Assembly: GCA_963422275.1 (NCBI GenBank)
Contig: OY729418.1
Coordinates: 558,001 to 622,000 of the forward strand
Origin: G963422275 sp963422275
GTDB lineage: Bacteria; Pseudomonadota; Alphaproteobacteria; Rhodobacterales; Rhodobacteraceae
Length of the DNA: 64,000 bases
Direction: 5' to 3'
A program made the translations under genes and the position numbers. This document shows, piece by piece, positions 17,097 to 26,049 of this stretch. Numbering within the stretch: position 1 is the first letter of the stretch; every line of letters starts with the position of its first letter. The notes beneath the pieces are model-generated. The model did no database searches, had not been told where the DNA came from, and worked only from the letters and a program-made list of their open reading frames with translations.

Positions 17097-18112
17097 TCGA
17101 AAGTAACAAGAACGGCGGCGGTCATGCGGAGATCAATGAGACAGTGAGTTCGCGGCGCGAACTCACTGCCGCAGGTGCCATGATCCGAACCCAGCCATTC
17201 TGGGTCCTTGTCGCTATTATCGCCATTGGGCTGGTCATGTCGGTGATTTCCGACGTGTTCATGACCGAGCGGAATTTATACAATGTCACCCGGAATTTCG
17301 CGTTCTTCGGGATTATGGCGCTTGGCATGACGGCGGTGATCGTTACCGCTGGCATTGATCTGTCGGTCGGCTCGCTAATGGGACTGACCGGCATCGCGGC
17401 CGGTCTTGCCATGCAAGCGGGATATTCGATTGGGGTCGGTTTCGCGGCCTGCATGGGAACGGCGATCGTGGTAGGCCTCATCAACGGCATTCTGATTGCC
17501 TACCTCAAGATGCAGCCTTTCGTGGTGACCCTCGGCATGCTCGCCATGGCACGATCAATCTCGATGGTCATCTCGAACAACAAGATGATCTACCAATTCG
17601 GCCCCGACCAGGACTTGTTCGAGTGGATCGGCGGCCAGAACATATGGGGCGTTCCCAATCCGGTTTGGGTTCTGGTCGTGCTAACCGTCATCTTCATTGT
17701 CGCTTTCCGCTACACCACTTGGGGACGATGGGTCTTCGCGGTGGGCGGAAACGCGGAGGCAGCAAAGCTCGCGGGCATTCCGGTCGAGCGGGTTATCGTT
17801 TCCGTATACGTCGTGTCGGCAAGCTGTGCCGGCCTTGCCGCGTTCTTGATGGTCGGCTGGTTCGGATCGGTCACCAATGCGCTTGGCTTGACTTATGAAC
17901 TCAACGTGATTGCCGCCTCCGTCATCGGCGGCGCCAATCTCATGGGCGGAATTGGATACGCCGTCGGTGCGCCTATCGGGGCGGCACTCATGGAACTCAT
18001 TCGAAATTCCCTGCTGCTTGCGGGAATCGACGCCCTCTGGCAGCAGTTTTTCATTGGCCTTTTCATCATCATCGCGGTGTTGCTGGAACGGCTCAGGAAT
18101 CGGGGTTCGTAA
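17093..18112 (+). CDS. Sugar-type ABC importer, permease (FrcC-like)
   Basis: A 339-residue inner-membrane protein with a short cytoplasmic N-terminus and about nine or ten hydrophobic segments. Family blocks are ALGMTAVIVTAGIDLSVGSLMG, VVGLINGILIAYLKMQPFVVTLGM, GRWVFAVGGNAEAAKLAGIPVERV and ASVIGGANLMGGIGYAVGAPIGA. These are the CUT2 (RbsC/FrcC) permease signature. It overlaps the ATPase gene by four bases and is followed after 80 bases by the binding protein gene. Confidence 0.9.
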   Translation: MIESNKNGGGHAEINETVSSRRELTAAGAMIRTQPFWVLVAIIAIGLVMSVISDVFMTERNLYNVTRNFAFFGIMALGMTAVIVTAGIDLSVGSLMGLTGIAAGLAMQAGYSIGVGFAACMGTAIVVGLINGILIAYLKMQPFVVTLGMLAMARSISMVISNNKMIYQFGPDQDLFEWIGGQNIWGVPNPVWVLVVLTVIFIVAFRYTTWGRWVFAVGGNAEAAKLAGIPVERVIVSVYVVSASCAGLAAFLMVGWFGSVTNALGLTYELNVIAASVIGGANLMGGIGYAVGAPIGAALMELIRNSLLLAGIDALWQQFFIGLFIIIAVLLERLRNRGS

Positions 18113-18180
18113 CCCGGTACAGGCAGGCTAAAGCTTGGCATGCCTGCTCCCAGCGATTGGGAAATCTTCAATCAACAAAA

Positions 18181-18186
18181 GGAGAG
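18181..18186 (+). promoter_or_regulatory. Ribosome binding site of the binding-protein gene
   Basis: GGAGAG stands six bases before the ATG at 18193. It selects this ATG over an in-frame ATG 36 bases upstream and restores a proper signal peptide start. Confidence 0.7.
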
Positions 18187-18192
18187 ACTATC

Positions 18193-19197
18193 ATGAGAAA
18201 CGCATTTATCGCGGTGTTCGCTGCAGCCGTCGCTGTTGTCGGTGCACCGTTTGCACTCGCCGAAAGCCACGGGGAGTTGAAACTTGCCCTTGTGCCAAAG
18301 GCGATGAACAATCCGTTCTTCGACCTCGCGCGCGACGGCTGCTACAAGGCCCAGGATGAACTGGACGGCGTCGAGTGCGTGTATATCGGACCCGGCGAGC
18401 ACACAGAGCTCGAACAGCTTCAGATTGTCCAGGATTTGATTAGCCAAGGCGTCGATGGCATCGCGGTTGCCCCTTCGAACGCGCCAGCGATGGCCAAGGT
18501 TCTGAAAGCGGCGGCAGATGCCGAAATTCCGGTCATGACATGGGACTCGGACGTCCTCGAAGAAGACCGGGGCGTTCGCGCGACTTACGTCGGAACCAAG
18601 AACTACGATATCGGAGTGAACTTGGCGAAGATCGCGCAATCCCTTCAACCCGACGGCGGCAGCGTGTGCCTCCAGACCGGCGGCGCGGCTGCGGCCAACC
18701 ACAACGAACGGCTCCAAGGCATTCGAGACACGCTTGGCGGCATGTCCGACACGACGCCTCCGGGCGACCGGTTGACCGGCCAGAACGGTTGGACAGAGGT
18801 CGACGGCTGCCCGCTCATAACGGACGATGACGGCAACAAGGCGGTGCAGGGTCTCACCGATGTCTTGGCCAAGGAGACCGACCTGACGGCGTTCATCTCC
18901 ACCGGCGCGTTCACTCAGTGGTACGACAATGCGTATCGCCAGGCCGTGGCTCCCTACAAGGATCGTATGGACGCGGGCGATCTTTCGATCATTGTTGCCG
19001 ACACGCTTCCAATGCAGATGGAACAGCTCGCGGACGGGCTTTCTAACGGCCAAGTGGGTCAGCGTCCGTTCGAAATGGGCTACATGGCGATGTTCATCAT
19101 GAAAGATCTGGTTGAAGGCAAGGAAGTCGACGACCCGATCTACACCGGGCTCGATGTGTGCACGGCCGAAAACGCCGATAGTTGCCTCGCCAACTAG
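18193..19197 (+). CDS. Periplasmic sugar-binding protein of the ABC importer
   Basis: A 334-residue protein with a signal peptide (MRNAFIAVFAAAVAVVGAPF then ALAES) and a periplasmic-binding fold of the ribose/fructose type. The fold shows LALVPKAMNNPFFDLARDGCYKA, IVQDLISQGVDGIAVAPSN, IPVMTWDSDV, YVGTKNYDIG, and near the end VADTLPMQMEQL and RPFEMGYMAMF. It contains several cysteines (GCYKA, VECVY, VCLQT, DGCPL, VCTAENADSC), which may form disulfides. It is the last gene of the operon and a strong hairpin follows. Close functional relatives bind fructose, ribose, inositols or rhizopine. Confidence 0.88.
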   Translation: MRNAFIAVFAAAVAVVGAPFALAESHGELKLALVPKAMNNPFFDLARDGCYKAQDELDGVECVYIGPGEHTELEQLQIVQDLISQGVDGIAVAPSNAPAMAKVLKAAADAEIPVMTWDSDVLEEDRGVRATYVGTKNYDIGVNLAKIAQSLQPDGGSVCLQTGGAAAANHNERLQGIRDTLGGMSDTTPPGDRLTGQNGWTEVDGCPLITDDDGNKAVQGLTDVLAKETDLTAFISTGAFTQWYDNAYRQAVAPYKDRMDAGDLSIIVADTLPMQMEQLADGLSNGQVGQRPFEMGYMAMFIMKDLVEGKEVDDPIYTGLDVCTAENADSCLAN

Positions 19198-19216
19198 GCA
19201 CAGCCGGAATCGGCAC

Positions 19217-19247
19217 CACGGAGGCAGGCGCATTGCCTGCCTCCGTG
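19217..19247 (+). terminator. Hairpin after the ABC importer operon
   Basis: A perfect 13-bp stem (19217-19229 with 19235-19247) with a 5-base loop lies 19 bases after the binding-protein stop. There is no T-run, so it may act as a Rho-independent terminator or mainly protect the mRNA 3' end. Confidence 0.55.
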
Positions 19248-19794
19248 ATGCAACGACAGAAGTCGGACACAGTATCCAGCAAGATCGGGGTAGTCCCGAA
19301 TGATTGCTCCGAAACTTCCGCAATGCGGCATGAACCAAACGTGAGACCGTCGCGAAATTCGGCTTGACGTCTGGTCTTGCGATTTTCGGATGGTTCTACG
19401 GTTGACGGTCGCCGATGGATGACCGTGGGCGTCGGTTTACAGCAGCTTGGCACCCGCTGTTTGCGATTGTACGTGAGGGCAGCCTCCCAAACCTGCCAGC
19501 GTCCGCGTCGCTGACCGAACGAGAACATTCCGCAACAGCCTTCAGATGCTGGCTTTGCAAGGAAACGCCTTGTTCAACGGGCGCGTTCTGCCACTCACGG
19601 GACCTTGCCTGGCATCAATCGTGGCCATAGGTTGGTGCCTATCGGGCGACACAGCCACCGCAAGCCGATCAGCGTGTTTCAGACGGACTTGGCAGCGAAG
19701 AGCGCGATTCAAGCCTAGTTCGAGCAAATCGAGCGGATGCCCCCGATGAAGATAACTCAAAAGCCACTAGCATTTCCATGCCAGCGCACAGGCC
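19248..19794. other. No gene seen
   Basis: About 0.55 kb with only short frames; it looks like decayed sequence between the importer operon and the HigBA remnant. Confidence 0.45.
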
Positions 19795-20170
19795 TTGATT
19801 TCGTTTTTTGAGACCTTTGCCACCAGAATCCGGTGTTTGGTGCGATCGGAACCTAGCTGTATGGTTTTGCGAGCGATTCATCGAGAAAGCCGGATTGGGT
19901 CCTCGTCACAATGGGCAGTGGAGCACCCAAATCAACGACAAGCAGCAGATATGCTTCGAATGGCTGGAGGATTACCCCGCCCCGGAAAAAGTGAAAACCA
20001 TCGACTGTCATTGAGAAGGGTGCACAATATGACGTGCTAAGCCATCCATCCGAGCGAAACGCTGGGTAAAATATTTATGTGCTCGGAATGAACGCGATTA
20101 AGCTTGCAAAGCGGACCGAGGTTTCGGACCGCATCCGCCGATCTTCTTTGGACGACTGCGGCGGGCTTAG
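19795..20170 (+). pseudogene. Decayed HigBA (RelE-like toxin / Xre antitoxin) pair
   Basis: The toxin end is readable as NGQWSTQINDKQQICFEW and, after a few residues, KVKTIDCH-stop (to 20014), which matches the GQWSIRINDxWRICFxW...VEIVDYH end of HigB-type toxins. A weak start (ISFFETFATRIRC) lies before it in another frame. The next segment reads AIHPSETLGKIF, then after a frame change GMNAIKLAKRTEVSDRIR. This fits the HPGE...LGMxAxxLAKxLxV start of HigA. Several frameshifts make both genes dead. Confidence 0.55.
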
Positions 20171-20289
20171 AGTTGACGCGTTGCCATCAGCAACGATCGA
20201 ACGGTCACTCCGAATTCACGGTGCTGAAGGAAGCCGGGTCAGCCACTATTAGGGGGCATCTGACTAAAGGATCGAATCCGTTTTCAATT

Positions 20290-21020
20290 GGCTCTGTTCG
20301 CATTTCGCAGGCATATGCGATGCACTTGGTTCCGACTTGCATTGACCATGGGGAGCGGAACAATGGATCGGGCGCGGTTTCAGGACCGGTTTTCGAGAGT
20401 TGCTGCGGTTCTGTCGAATCCACCGGAGGCGAGGCCTCGCTGGCGGCGATCGAGTTGGGGATCGATGAGCAGCGCCGGTGTCCCGGGGCAAGTCGCGCGG
20501 TTTGTGCCGCCACCGGTGCAAGTCCTGCGGCCGCACCTTCGGCGCTCTCGCCGGCACGGCGCTGTCCGGGCTTCGCTGCAAGGAGCGGTGGCTGTCCTTC
20601 GCCGCATCGCTTGCAAAGGGCGAGACGGTTCGCGAGGCAGCGCGGTGCGCTGCGGGATTGTACCGAGCACGGCGTTTCGCTGGCGGCGGCGCGCCCCTCA
20701 GTTGCCCCCTTCCGGCACTCGACGCGAACAGCGTGAAGCAGGCACTGGCCCCGGTGATCGCCTCGGACGCCCTGCTCGCCTCCGATGCCGGACGCTGCAA
20801 TCGCTCCGCCGACGAACGGGTGCGCGGGGTCCGGCACATCCAGACGGCCACCAGCCACCACAGCCAGTTCAAGGGCTTCCTGCGGCCGTTCCGCAGAGAT
20901 GCAACCAAGGATCTTGACAGCTGCCTTCGGTGGTTCCATCTCGTCGTGCTCGGCAAGCCCCCGGCGCCAAGAGCCTGTCGCGCCAGTGCCAGGACATGCC
21001 TGAGAATCGCGAATTGAGCC
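20290..21020 (+). mobile_element. IS1595-family element C with intact target duplication but broken transposase
   Basis: The ends ggctctgttcgc (20290) and, inverted, ggctcaattcgc (ending 21020) form the terminal repeats. A perfect 8-bp direct repeat, tttcaatt, flanks it at 20282-20289 and 21021-21028. At 731 bp it is shorter than a full element. Related remnants lie at 15915-16147, 45971-46414 and 47838-48463. Confidence 0.85.
20363..21017 (+). pseudogene. IS1595-family transposase, frameshifted and deleted
   Basis: The start MDRARFQDRFSRVAAVLSNP is followed in another frame by SRGKSRGLCRHRCKSCGRTFGALAGTALSGL, the zinc-ribbon end and start of the helical region, and KERWLSFAASLAKGETVREA. A further jump leads to ASDALLASDAGR, HIQTATSHHSQFKGF and CLRWFHLVVL, the end of the DDE core. 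At least two frameshifts and an internal deletion are present. Confidence 0.75.
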
Positions 21021-21049
21021 TTTCAATTCGCTCATGGAGCAACAGGATT

Positions 21050-21660
21050 TGTTGCTAGGTGGCATCGAAAGCGAAACTGGACTTCAAGGCAATGGCCATG
21101 AACCTGCTGTCAAGGCCGCCAGCTGGATCGATCTTAACCCCGGCCTGAGCTTGCCAGAGATAGCGCTTCGGAGCCTAAAACTACACCTGTTAGTGTTACC
21201 CCCGTGATATGCACCTCGGGCTCCGCCTACTGCTCAGCGAAAGCATGGAAAGGCGTGGCGGAGGGATGCAAGAACCGAGAAGTCGCCGTCGAGATCCTGG
21301 ATGTCGGGGGCCAGAAACAGTATGGTTGCTAGCCAGCCATCGGTGTCGGCGAGAGTTTGACGCTTGCGGCCATTGACCTTGCCCGCGTCAAGGCGGGCTG
21401 CCATCAGGAGTCACTGTTTGAGTCTACCGTTCTGCTACGCGGCGAAACAGCGCCGCACCGTAGAACCCGGCAGGCGGTCCTTCGACAGCAGGCGCCGAGG
21501 GAGAATCAAGCGCAGGACATGAAGGATAGCATTCATCATCCCCGGCAGATACGCCGTTCTCAGTCCGCCCAAAACCTTTGGCGATGGCAGGTGGAGTTCG
21601 ATCACCCGCCGTTCGGCTCTGGTCAGAAGTCGGAGATACCGCGCACCGTTCGCCCTCAAA
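21050..21660 (-). mobile_element. Debris of IS5-superfamily transposases and an unknown small frame
   Basis: On the plus strand near 21085, KAMAMNLL resembles the tail of the type D transposase. On the minus strand about 21225-21390, GKVNGRKRQTLADTDGWLATILF then APDIQDLDGDFSVL matches the mid-part of an IS5-superfamily transposase. A 74-codon minus-strand frame at 21435-21659 (beginning MRANGARYLRLLTRAERRV) is not recognised. Confidence 0.45.
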
Positions 21661-21779
21661 CAGTGGGAATCCAGATACGTGCAGCTTGACCGTCACGCAT
21701 GTGCCGAGGATCAAGAAAGATTGGTCGCGCCGCCACTACCCAAAATTGCACCACTGTCTTGGAAAAGGGGTGCGTTCGC

Positions 21780-22411
21780 TCAAGCACCCTGCGAGGCGAG
21801 GTCGCGAAGGAATCGGGAAAGAGCTGTGAATCCTGGAGACTCAAAGTCCCATACACCGCTCTGGGCACCTTCGCCTACCCTTGCCATAGGGTTGCTCATG
21901 GCGGCGAGATAGGCATGCGCGAAGCTCTTGTCGACATTCCTCGAATGCAAGACGTTGTGGCCCTGCAGGCATTTAAGGTACTCGTCGACACATCGAGCAA
22001 GATCTGTACCCTCGACTGAACGTCGACAAAGGGTTTCAATAGCTCCGCGGTCGGACTCACCCGGAACGATGAAGACTCCGCTTGATGGCACGGCGTCCGA
22101 AAATTCGCCACGGACCGCCGGTGGTGTTAACCTGCTTTGCGCAGATGGTCGCAAATGCTTCTGAAAGCACTGTCTGCGTTATCGTCGGCGTCACGAACGA
22201 CACCAAGCGATTGGAAAGATGGCCGGGCCCGCACGCTTTCGTGAATTGCCTTCAAGTTCACAGGAAACTTGTTGATTCCCCCAGCGTCAATCACCTGAAT
22301 TTCTGATTTGTTGTCAAGACAGTGCTTCAAAAGCGCTTTGAACAAATTGACCTCGTCTCGGCCTTCAACCAGTAGCAATCTGTCCGCATCAATCTTCAGT
22401 TTCAGTTCCAT
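21780..22411 (-). pseudogene. DUF3226 (TOPRIM-like) protein, partner of the AAA ATPase, with one frameshift
   Basis: Translation starts MELKLKIDADRLLLVEGRDE, a TOPRIM-type glutamate block, followed by QVIDAGGINKFP and LGVVRDADDNADSAF, which supply the DxD-type acidic residues. This frame stops at 22127. A one-base shift near 22120 continues as LTPPAVRGEFSDAVPSSGVFIVPG, CVDEYLKCL, DKSFAHAYLAAMSNP, and VWDFESPGFTALSRFLRDLA, the usual DUF3226 end. The complete product would be about 210 residues. It starts 19 bases after the ATPase stop, so the two form an operon. If the frameshift is real, the effector is probably dead; a sequencing error is the alternative. Confidence 0.7.
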
Positions 22412-22430
22412 GCTTTACGCACCCCGATCA

Positions 22431-23480
22431 CTATCGAATCTCCAAGTTGAGATCGCGTACGCCTTCGATCATCTCACCGGTGAATGTCATCGCCTCCACT
22501 TTGCCCGTTTGTTTCCTCACGAAGAGCTTGTGTATAGACAGACTTGCAGGCGCATCCGCATATGCCGCAATTGCGGCCTCTAGGCATTCGGCACTGTGTG
22601 TCGTAGCAACGAGTTGCACATTCCACGCCTGCATCCACTGGCGCGCGCGTGCCCAGATTTCTTTTAGCGCGGAATAGTGAATTCCGTTTTCGATCTCATC
22701 GGCAAGCAGCATGCCACCACGGCAGGTGAAGAAACTCAGCAACAGCCGATACAGTCGAACAACTCCTCCGCCGAGATCATGCAAAGGGAGTTGAACTCCG
22801 CCAGTAGTAATAGCCGACAGGTACGATTCGCCCCTGCTGTCCGTCAAGATCTCCAGATCCTTAACTGTTGGGAGCAACAAATTAATGGCGTTCGTCAACT
22901 CCTTTTTTTGATTCGCTCTGACCATCTCGGAATACCGTTGAAGGTAATCAACAGGAGTATCCAACTGGAACTTTGTACTTTCGATGACACATGGCGACGA
23001 CGGCTTTGGAGGTGACGGATTCTCATAGAGCACGACCCCCCAAGGTGTCGGTTGCATGCCCCCGATATCACTTTCCGCTAGTTCGCCATCGAGATGCGTA
23101 TCTATCCGTCCAACAATCGGGAGTTGCCTCAAGTTCATTTCCGCTGCCTCCCCGGTTGCTACAGGACCTGCAATTTGAGCTAACTTCTTGAATTCGGCCC
23201 TCATGCGATGGAGCGATCCACTCTCCTTCCCATGCAACTCCAGCACGTCACTCGATAAGCTGGAAACTGGATTCAGGGCTGGGCTGGCAGAACGCTGGAC
23301 GTTCGCATTCCAAAGAAGCCCAGGATTGTATCGCCCCATGAACAGCCATATGGCCTCAAGCAGCGCCGTCTTCCCAATGCCATTGACGCCGGTCACCAGA
23401 TTCACCTGGGACAGATTGGGTAAAGACAAGCCACTGACGCCCCGGTAGCGAACGATCTTGAAGCTATCAAGGTGAGTCAT
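22431..23480 (-). CDS. AAA family ATPase (OLD/ABC-like), first gene of a two-gene system
   Basis: A 349-residue ATPase. The Walker A is GVNGIGKTALLEAI (about residue 32) and the Walker B GGMLLADEIENGIHYSAL. The last block, LVATTHSAECLEAAI, is the H-loop of SMC/OLD-like ATPases. It starts MTHLDSFKIVRYRGVSGLSL, the standard beta-strand opening of this class. It lacks a nuclease domain; the TOPRIM function is encoded by the DUF3226 gene immediately downstream. ATPase plus TOPRIM pairs resemble split OLD-family nucleases, several of which protect against phage, so a defence role is plausible. The role here is an inference. Confidence 0.82.
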   Translation of the reverse strand: MTHLDSFKIVRYRGVSGLSLPNLSQVNLVTGVNGIGKTALLEAIWLFMGRYNPGLLWNANVQRSASPALNPVSSLSSDVLELHGKESGSLHRMRAEFKKLAQIAGPVATGEAAEMNLRQLPIVGRIDTHLDGELAESDIGGMQPTPWGVVLYENPSPPKPSSPCVIESTKFQLDTPVDYLQRYSEMVRANQKKELTNAINLLLPTVKDLEILTDSRGESYLSAITTGGVQLPLHDLGGGVVRLYRLLLSFFTCRGGMLLADEIENGIHYSALKEIWARARQWMQAWNVQLVATTHSAECLEAAIAAYADAPASLSIHKLFVRKQTGKVEAMTFTGEMIEGVRDLNLEIR

Positions 23481-23891
23481 CGAATCACTCTTCCATCCTG
23501 TTGATCCCCGCCAGCCGCAATCGATTCACTGGTGGCAATGACGTCAAGTCAAGGCTCCCTGTCCTAGCGGACTTGCAAAACCTAATGTGCCAAAATGTTC
23601 GCCAGCATTCAATTCGGACATAGAATCTCGCCTTTTGCTTCCCGGACACTGTTTCTGTCGGAAGCCTATGTCATTCAGACGATAACTTATGCCACGACTT
23701 CAAGCCGAAGTGTTGAATGAGATGTCCAGTTCAACACGCTCCCCATCAGCATCGGGAAGAAGCACCGAGCAGCCGTCCGATGGCAGCAAACCAACATTGG
23801 GTTCTGGCTATGGAACGCGAGAAATGAGCAGGAGTCGGGGTGTTCGCTTGCTGCAAGGTCGCACTAGGCAATGACCTGAATGCCAATCTAG

Positions 23892-24372
23892 GGAACCTCT
23901 GAATACAACCTGACGCCTTCGCGCTGACTTCTGCAAGGTGAGGAGAAACAGGTCCGGGCTGACGCCGGATATCACGGGATCGGGAAGCGGGCGGAGCGCG
24001 AGGGGTCGCGGCGCATTGCCATGAACCCGGGCAAGCGCCGGACGCTGGCGGCGGACAGTGCGACAGCCCAGGCGGAGACGGCGAAGGCCAAGGTGCGGGT
24101 GGAGCATCCGTTCCGGATCGCGAGCGGGCGTTCGGCTGCGACATGGTTCGCTGCCGGGGGCTGGAGAGGAACATGCAGCGGCTTGCGCCGCTTCCGGGCT
24201 TCTTGAACCTGATGATTGCCCAGCTGCGCTTGCAATGACAGGGGAGAAGCGTGTCCGGAATCTGCCGGAGACCGGCCCCGCGGGGGCTGAAACGGCGGCG
24301 ATACCGCCCCGAAAGCGCGCATTTAGGGTTTCTGGACCGCAGGAAACCGACCGGCGCAGCCAGAGAGGCTCC
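23892..24372 (+). mobile_element. IS5-group stub, copy 2, inserted at the aroC stop codon
   Basis: The ends ggaacctctgaat (23892) and an inverted counterpart at 24372 are flanked by a perfect CTAG duplication (23888-23891 and 24373-24376). Inside is only the 3' part of the transposase (ADAGYHGIGKRAERE..., then AAAEHP-like and a tail ending LMIAQLRLQ in shifted frames). At 481 bp it is a deletion derivative with both ends kept, so it could still be moved by an active transposase. Confidence 0.8.
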
Positions 24373-25494
24373 CTAGACGCAAGCCAAGCTAGATGGCGCT
24401 GTCGCCCCGACTTCTTCGCCGATCTGCCCCCTGTGCAAGAGCAGGTGATCCGCAAGGACGCAAGCCATCATTGCCTCCCCAACCGGAACCGCTCTGATTC
24501 CCACGCAAGGGTCATGACGTCCCTTCGTCACGATTTCGGTGCTGGCACCGCTCTTCGTGACTGTTCTGCGGGGCTTTAGAATGGACGATGTCGGCTTGAC
24601 GGCAAATCGGACAACTAGATCTTGGCCAGTAGAAATTCCGCCAAGCACGCCACCGGCATTGTTGGACAAATAGGTTGGTCCGTCGGAGTCTGGTGCCATC
24701 TCGTCGGAATTCTCGCTTCCCCTCAAGGACGCCGCCTTCATTCCGGCCCCAATTTCAACCCCTTTCACTGCGTTGATCGACATCATCGCAGCGGCAATAT
24801 CTGCATCCAGCTTGCCGTAGATCGGGGCCCCCAAGCCCACGGGCAAGCATGACGCGACGACCTCGATTACCGCACCTATCGAATCGCCGGCTTTTCGAAC
24901 ACCTTCCAAGAGAGATTTCCAGGCATCGACAATCTCCGGGTCCGGTGTCCAGAACGGATTGCGATCTATCTCCGATGATGAAAAGCGGCTACGCACCGCT
25001 TTGATGTCTCCCATTCGAACCATGAAGCCACGGATTTCGACATTCGGGGCGAGCGCGGCGATCACCTCCCGTGCCACGCCTCCTGCAGCCACGCGAGAGG
25101 CCGTTTCCCGGGCGGAAGAGCGCCCGCCGCCCCGATGGTCACGAATGCCGTATTTATGCCAGTACGTTACGTCGGCGTGGCCGGGCCGGAACTTGTCCTT
25201 GATTTCCGAATAATCCTTCGGCCGCTGGTCCATGTTCCGGATCTGGAGTTGAATGGGTGCACCAGTTGTGAGACCTTCAAAAACGCCGGACAGGATCTCG
25301 ACTTCATCCGCCTCGCGCCGCTGAGTGGTGTACTTGTTCTGTCCGGGCTTGCGACGGTCCAGCCAGCGTTGCAAGTGCCCCTTTTCAAGCGGTATCTTTG
25401 GCGGACAGCCGTCGACGGTCACACCGATTGCGGGACCGTGACTTTCACCCCAAGTCGTGAATCTGAAAAGCCTTCCGAAGGAATTTACCGACAT
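24373..25494 (-). CDS. aroC: Chorismate synthase
   Basis: A 373-residue enzyme that converts 5-enolpyruvylshikimate 3-phosphate to chorismate using reduced FMN, the last step of the shikimate pathway. Family signatures are present: RFTTWGESHGPAIGVTVDGCP at the start, then RPGHADVTYWHKYG, GGGRSSARETASRVAAG, and GRHDPCVGIRAVPVGEAM near the end. The length is normal. The stop TAG is part of the CTAG target duplicated by the IS5-group insertion, so the protein end is unchanged by it. The ATG at 25494 begins MSVNSFGRLFRFTTWG, the usual start. mocE lies 221 bases upstream on the same strand. Confidence 0.95.
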   Translation of the reverse strand: MSVNSFGRLFRFTTWGESHGPAIGVTVDGCPPKIPLEKGHLQRWLDRRKPGQNKYTTQRREADEVEILSGVFEGLTTGAPIQLQIRNMDQRPKDYSEIKDKFRPGHADVTYWHKYGIRDHRGGGRSSARETASRVAAGGVAREVIAALAPNVEIRGFMVRMGDIKAVRSRFSSSEIDRNPFWTPDPEIVDAWKSLLEGVRKAGDSIGAVIEVVASCLPVGLGAPIYGKLDADIAAAMMSINAVKGVEIGAGMKAASLRGSENSDEMAPDSDGPTYLSNNAGGVLGGISTGQDLVVRFAVKPTSSILKPRRTVTKSGASTEIVTKGRHDPCVGIRAVPVGEAMMACVLADHLLLHRGQIGEEVGATAPSSLACV

Positions 25495-25715
25495 TGGCTG
25501 CTCTCCTTCGATCCTGTCAATCCACCGCAGATTCGTCGTGATTCAACTCACTGGGCCACTTCACTGGCTTCGCATCTCCCGGGGGCAGTCGACTCCGGGA
25601 TGCGCAAGCGTACTATTCCGTCCAAGTTTCGGCAATGGACATCGATTTTGACAAAGCCACCAGAGAAGAGGCACCTTCCCGATCAAAAATCACGCACAAC
25701 CTTCGGGGTGAAACA

Positions 25716-26027
25716 TCAGATTTGTATGTGCACCCTGCCGCCTTCGACCCTCACGGGATACGTGTTAAGATTCACGCAAGCTAGCGCACCCTTTGCCTCT
25801 CCGGTCCTGTAGTCAAAACGGCCATTATGCTTTGGACACTCGATGATGTAGTCCATGACAAGCCCATCCGCCAAGTGAACCTGCTCGTGCGTACACAGGC
25901 CGTCGGTGCAGAAGAACTCGTCCTGTGGGGATCTGTAAATCGCGAACGTTCTCCCGGCGTGGTCGAATCGGATCAAATCCTCCTCCTCGATGTCGTCAGC
26001 GGCGCAAGCGTCAATCCACTCTGTCAC
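25716..26027 (-). CDS. mocE: MocE-like Rieske [2Fe-2S] ferredoxin
   Basis: A 103-residue Rieske-type protein. CTHEQVHL and CPKHNGRF supply the Cys-His pairs that bind the [2Fe-2S] cluster. I chose the GTG at 26027 because an exact GGAGGA site stands five bases before it and the product then has the family length; longer starts would overlap the end of mocD. It lies 22 bases after mocD, so it is the likely electron donor for that desaturase-like enzyme. MocE is named from rhizopine catabolism in Sinorhizobium, but homologues are widespread in bacteria that do not use rhizopine. Confidence 0.85.
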   Translation of the reverse strand: MTEWIDACAADDIEEEDLIRFDHAGRTFAIYRSPQDEFFCTDGLCTHEQVHLADGLVMDYIIECPKHNGRFDYRTGEAKGALACVNLNTYPVRVEGGRVHIQI

Positions 26028-26031
26028 TGGG

Positions 26032-26037
26032 TCCTCC
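26032..26037 (-). promoter_or_regulatory. Ribosome binding site deciding the mocE start
   Basis: GGAGGA on the minus strand precedes the GTG at 26027 by four bases, inside the short mocD-mocE gap. Confidence 0.65.
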
Positions 26038-26049
26038 GGATTCTGATGG

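Noticed and set aside
18172..19338. A 388-codon minus-strand frame opposite the sugar-binding protein
   Set aside because: The plus-strand gene has signal peptide, ribosome site and operon position. The reverse frame shows no signature.
21780..22154. A separate 124-codon gene
   Set aside because: Its useful part is the second half of the DUF3226 protein continued after a one-base frameshift; its first residues are not conserved.
25494..25716. A small gene between aroC and mocE
   Set aside because: The only frames there are overlapping and have no motif or ribosome site.
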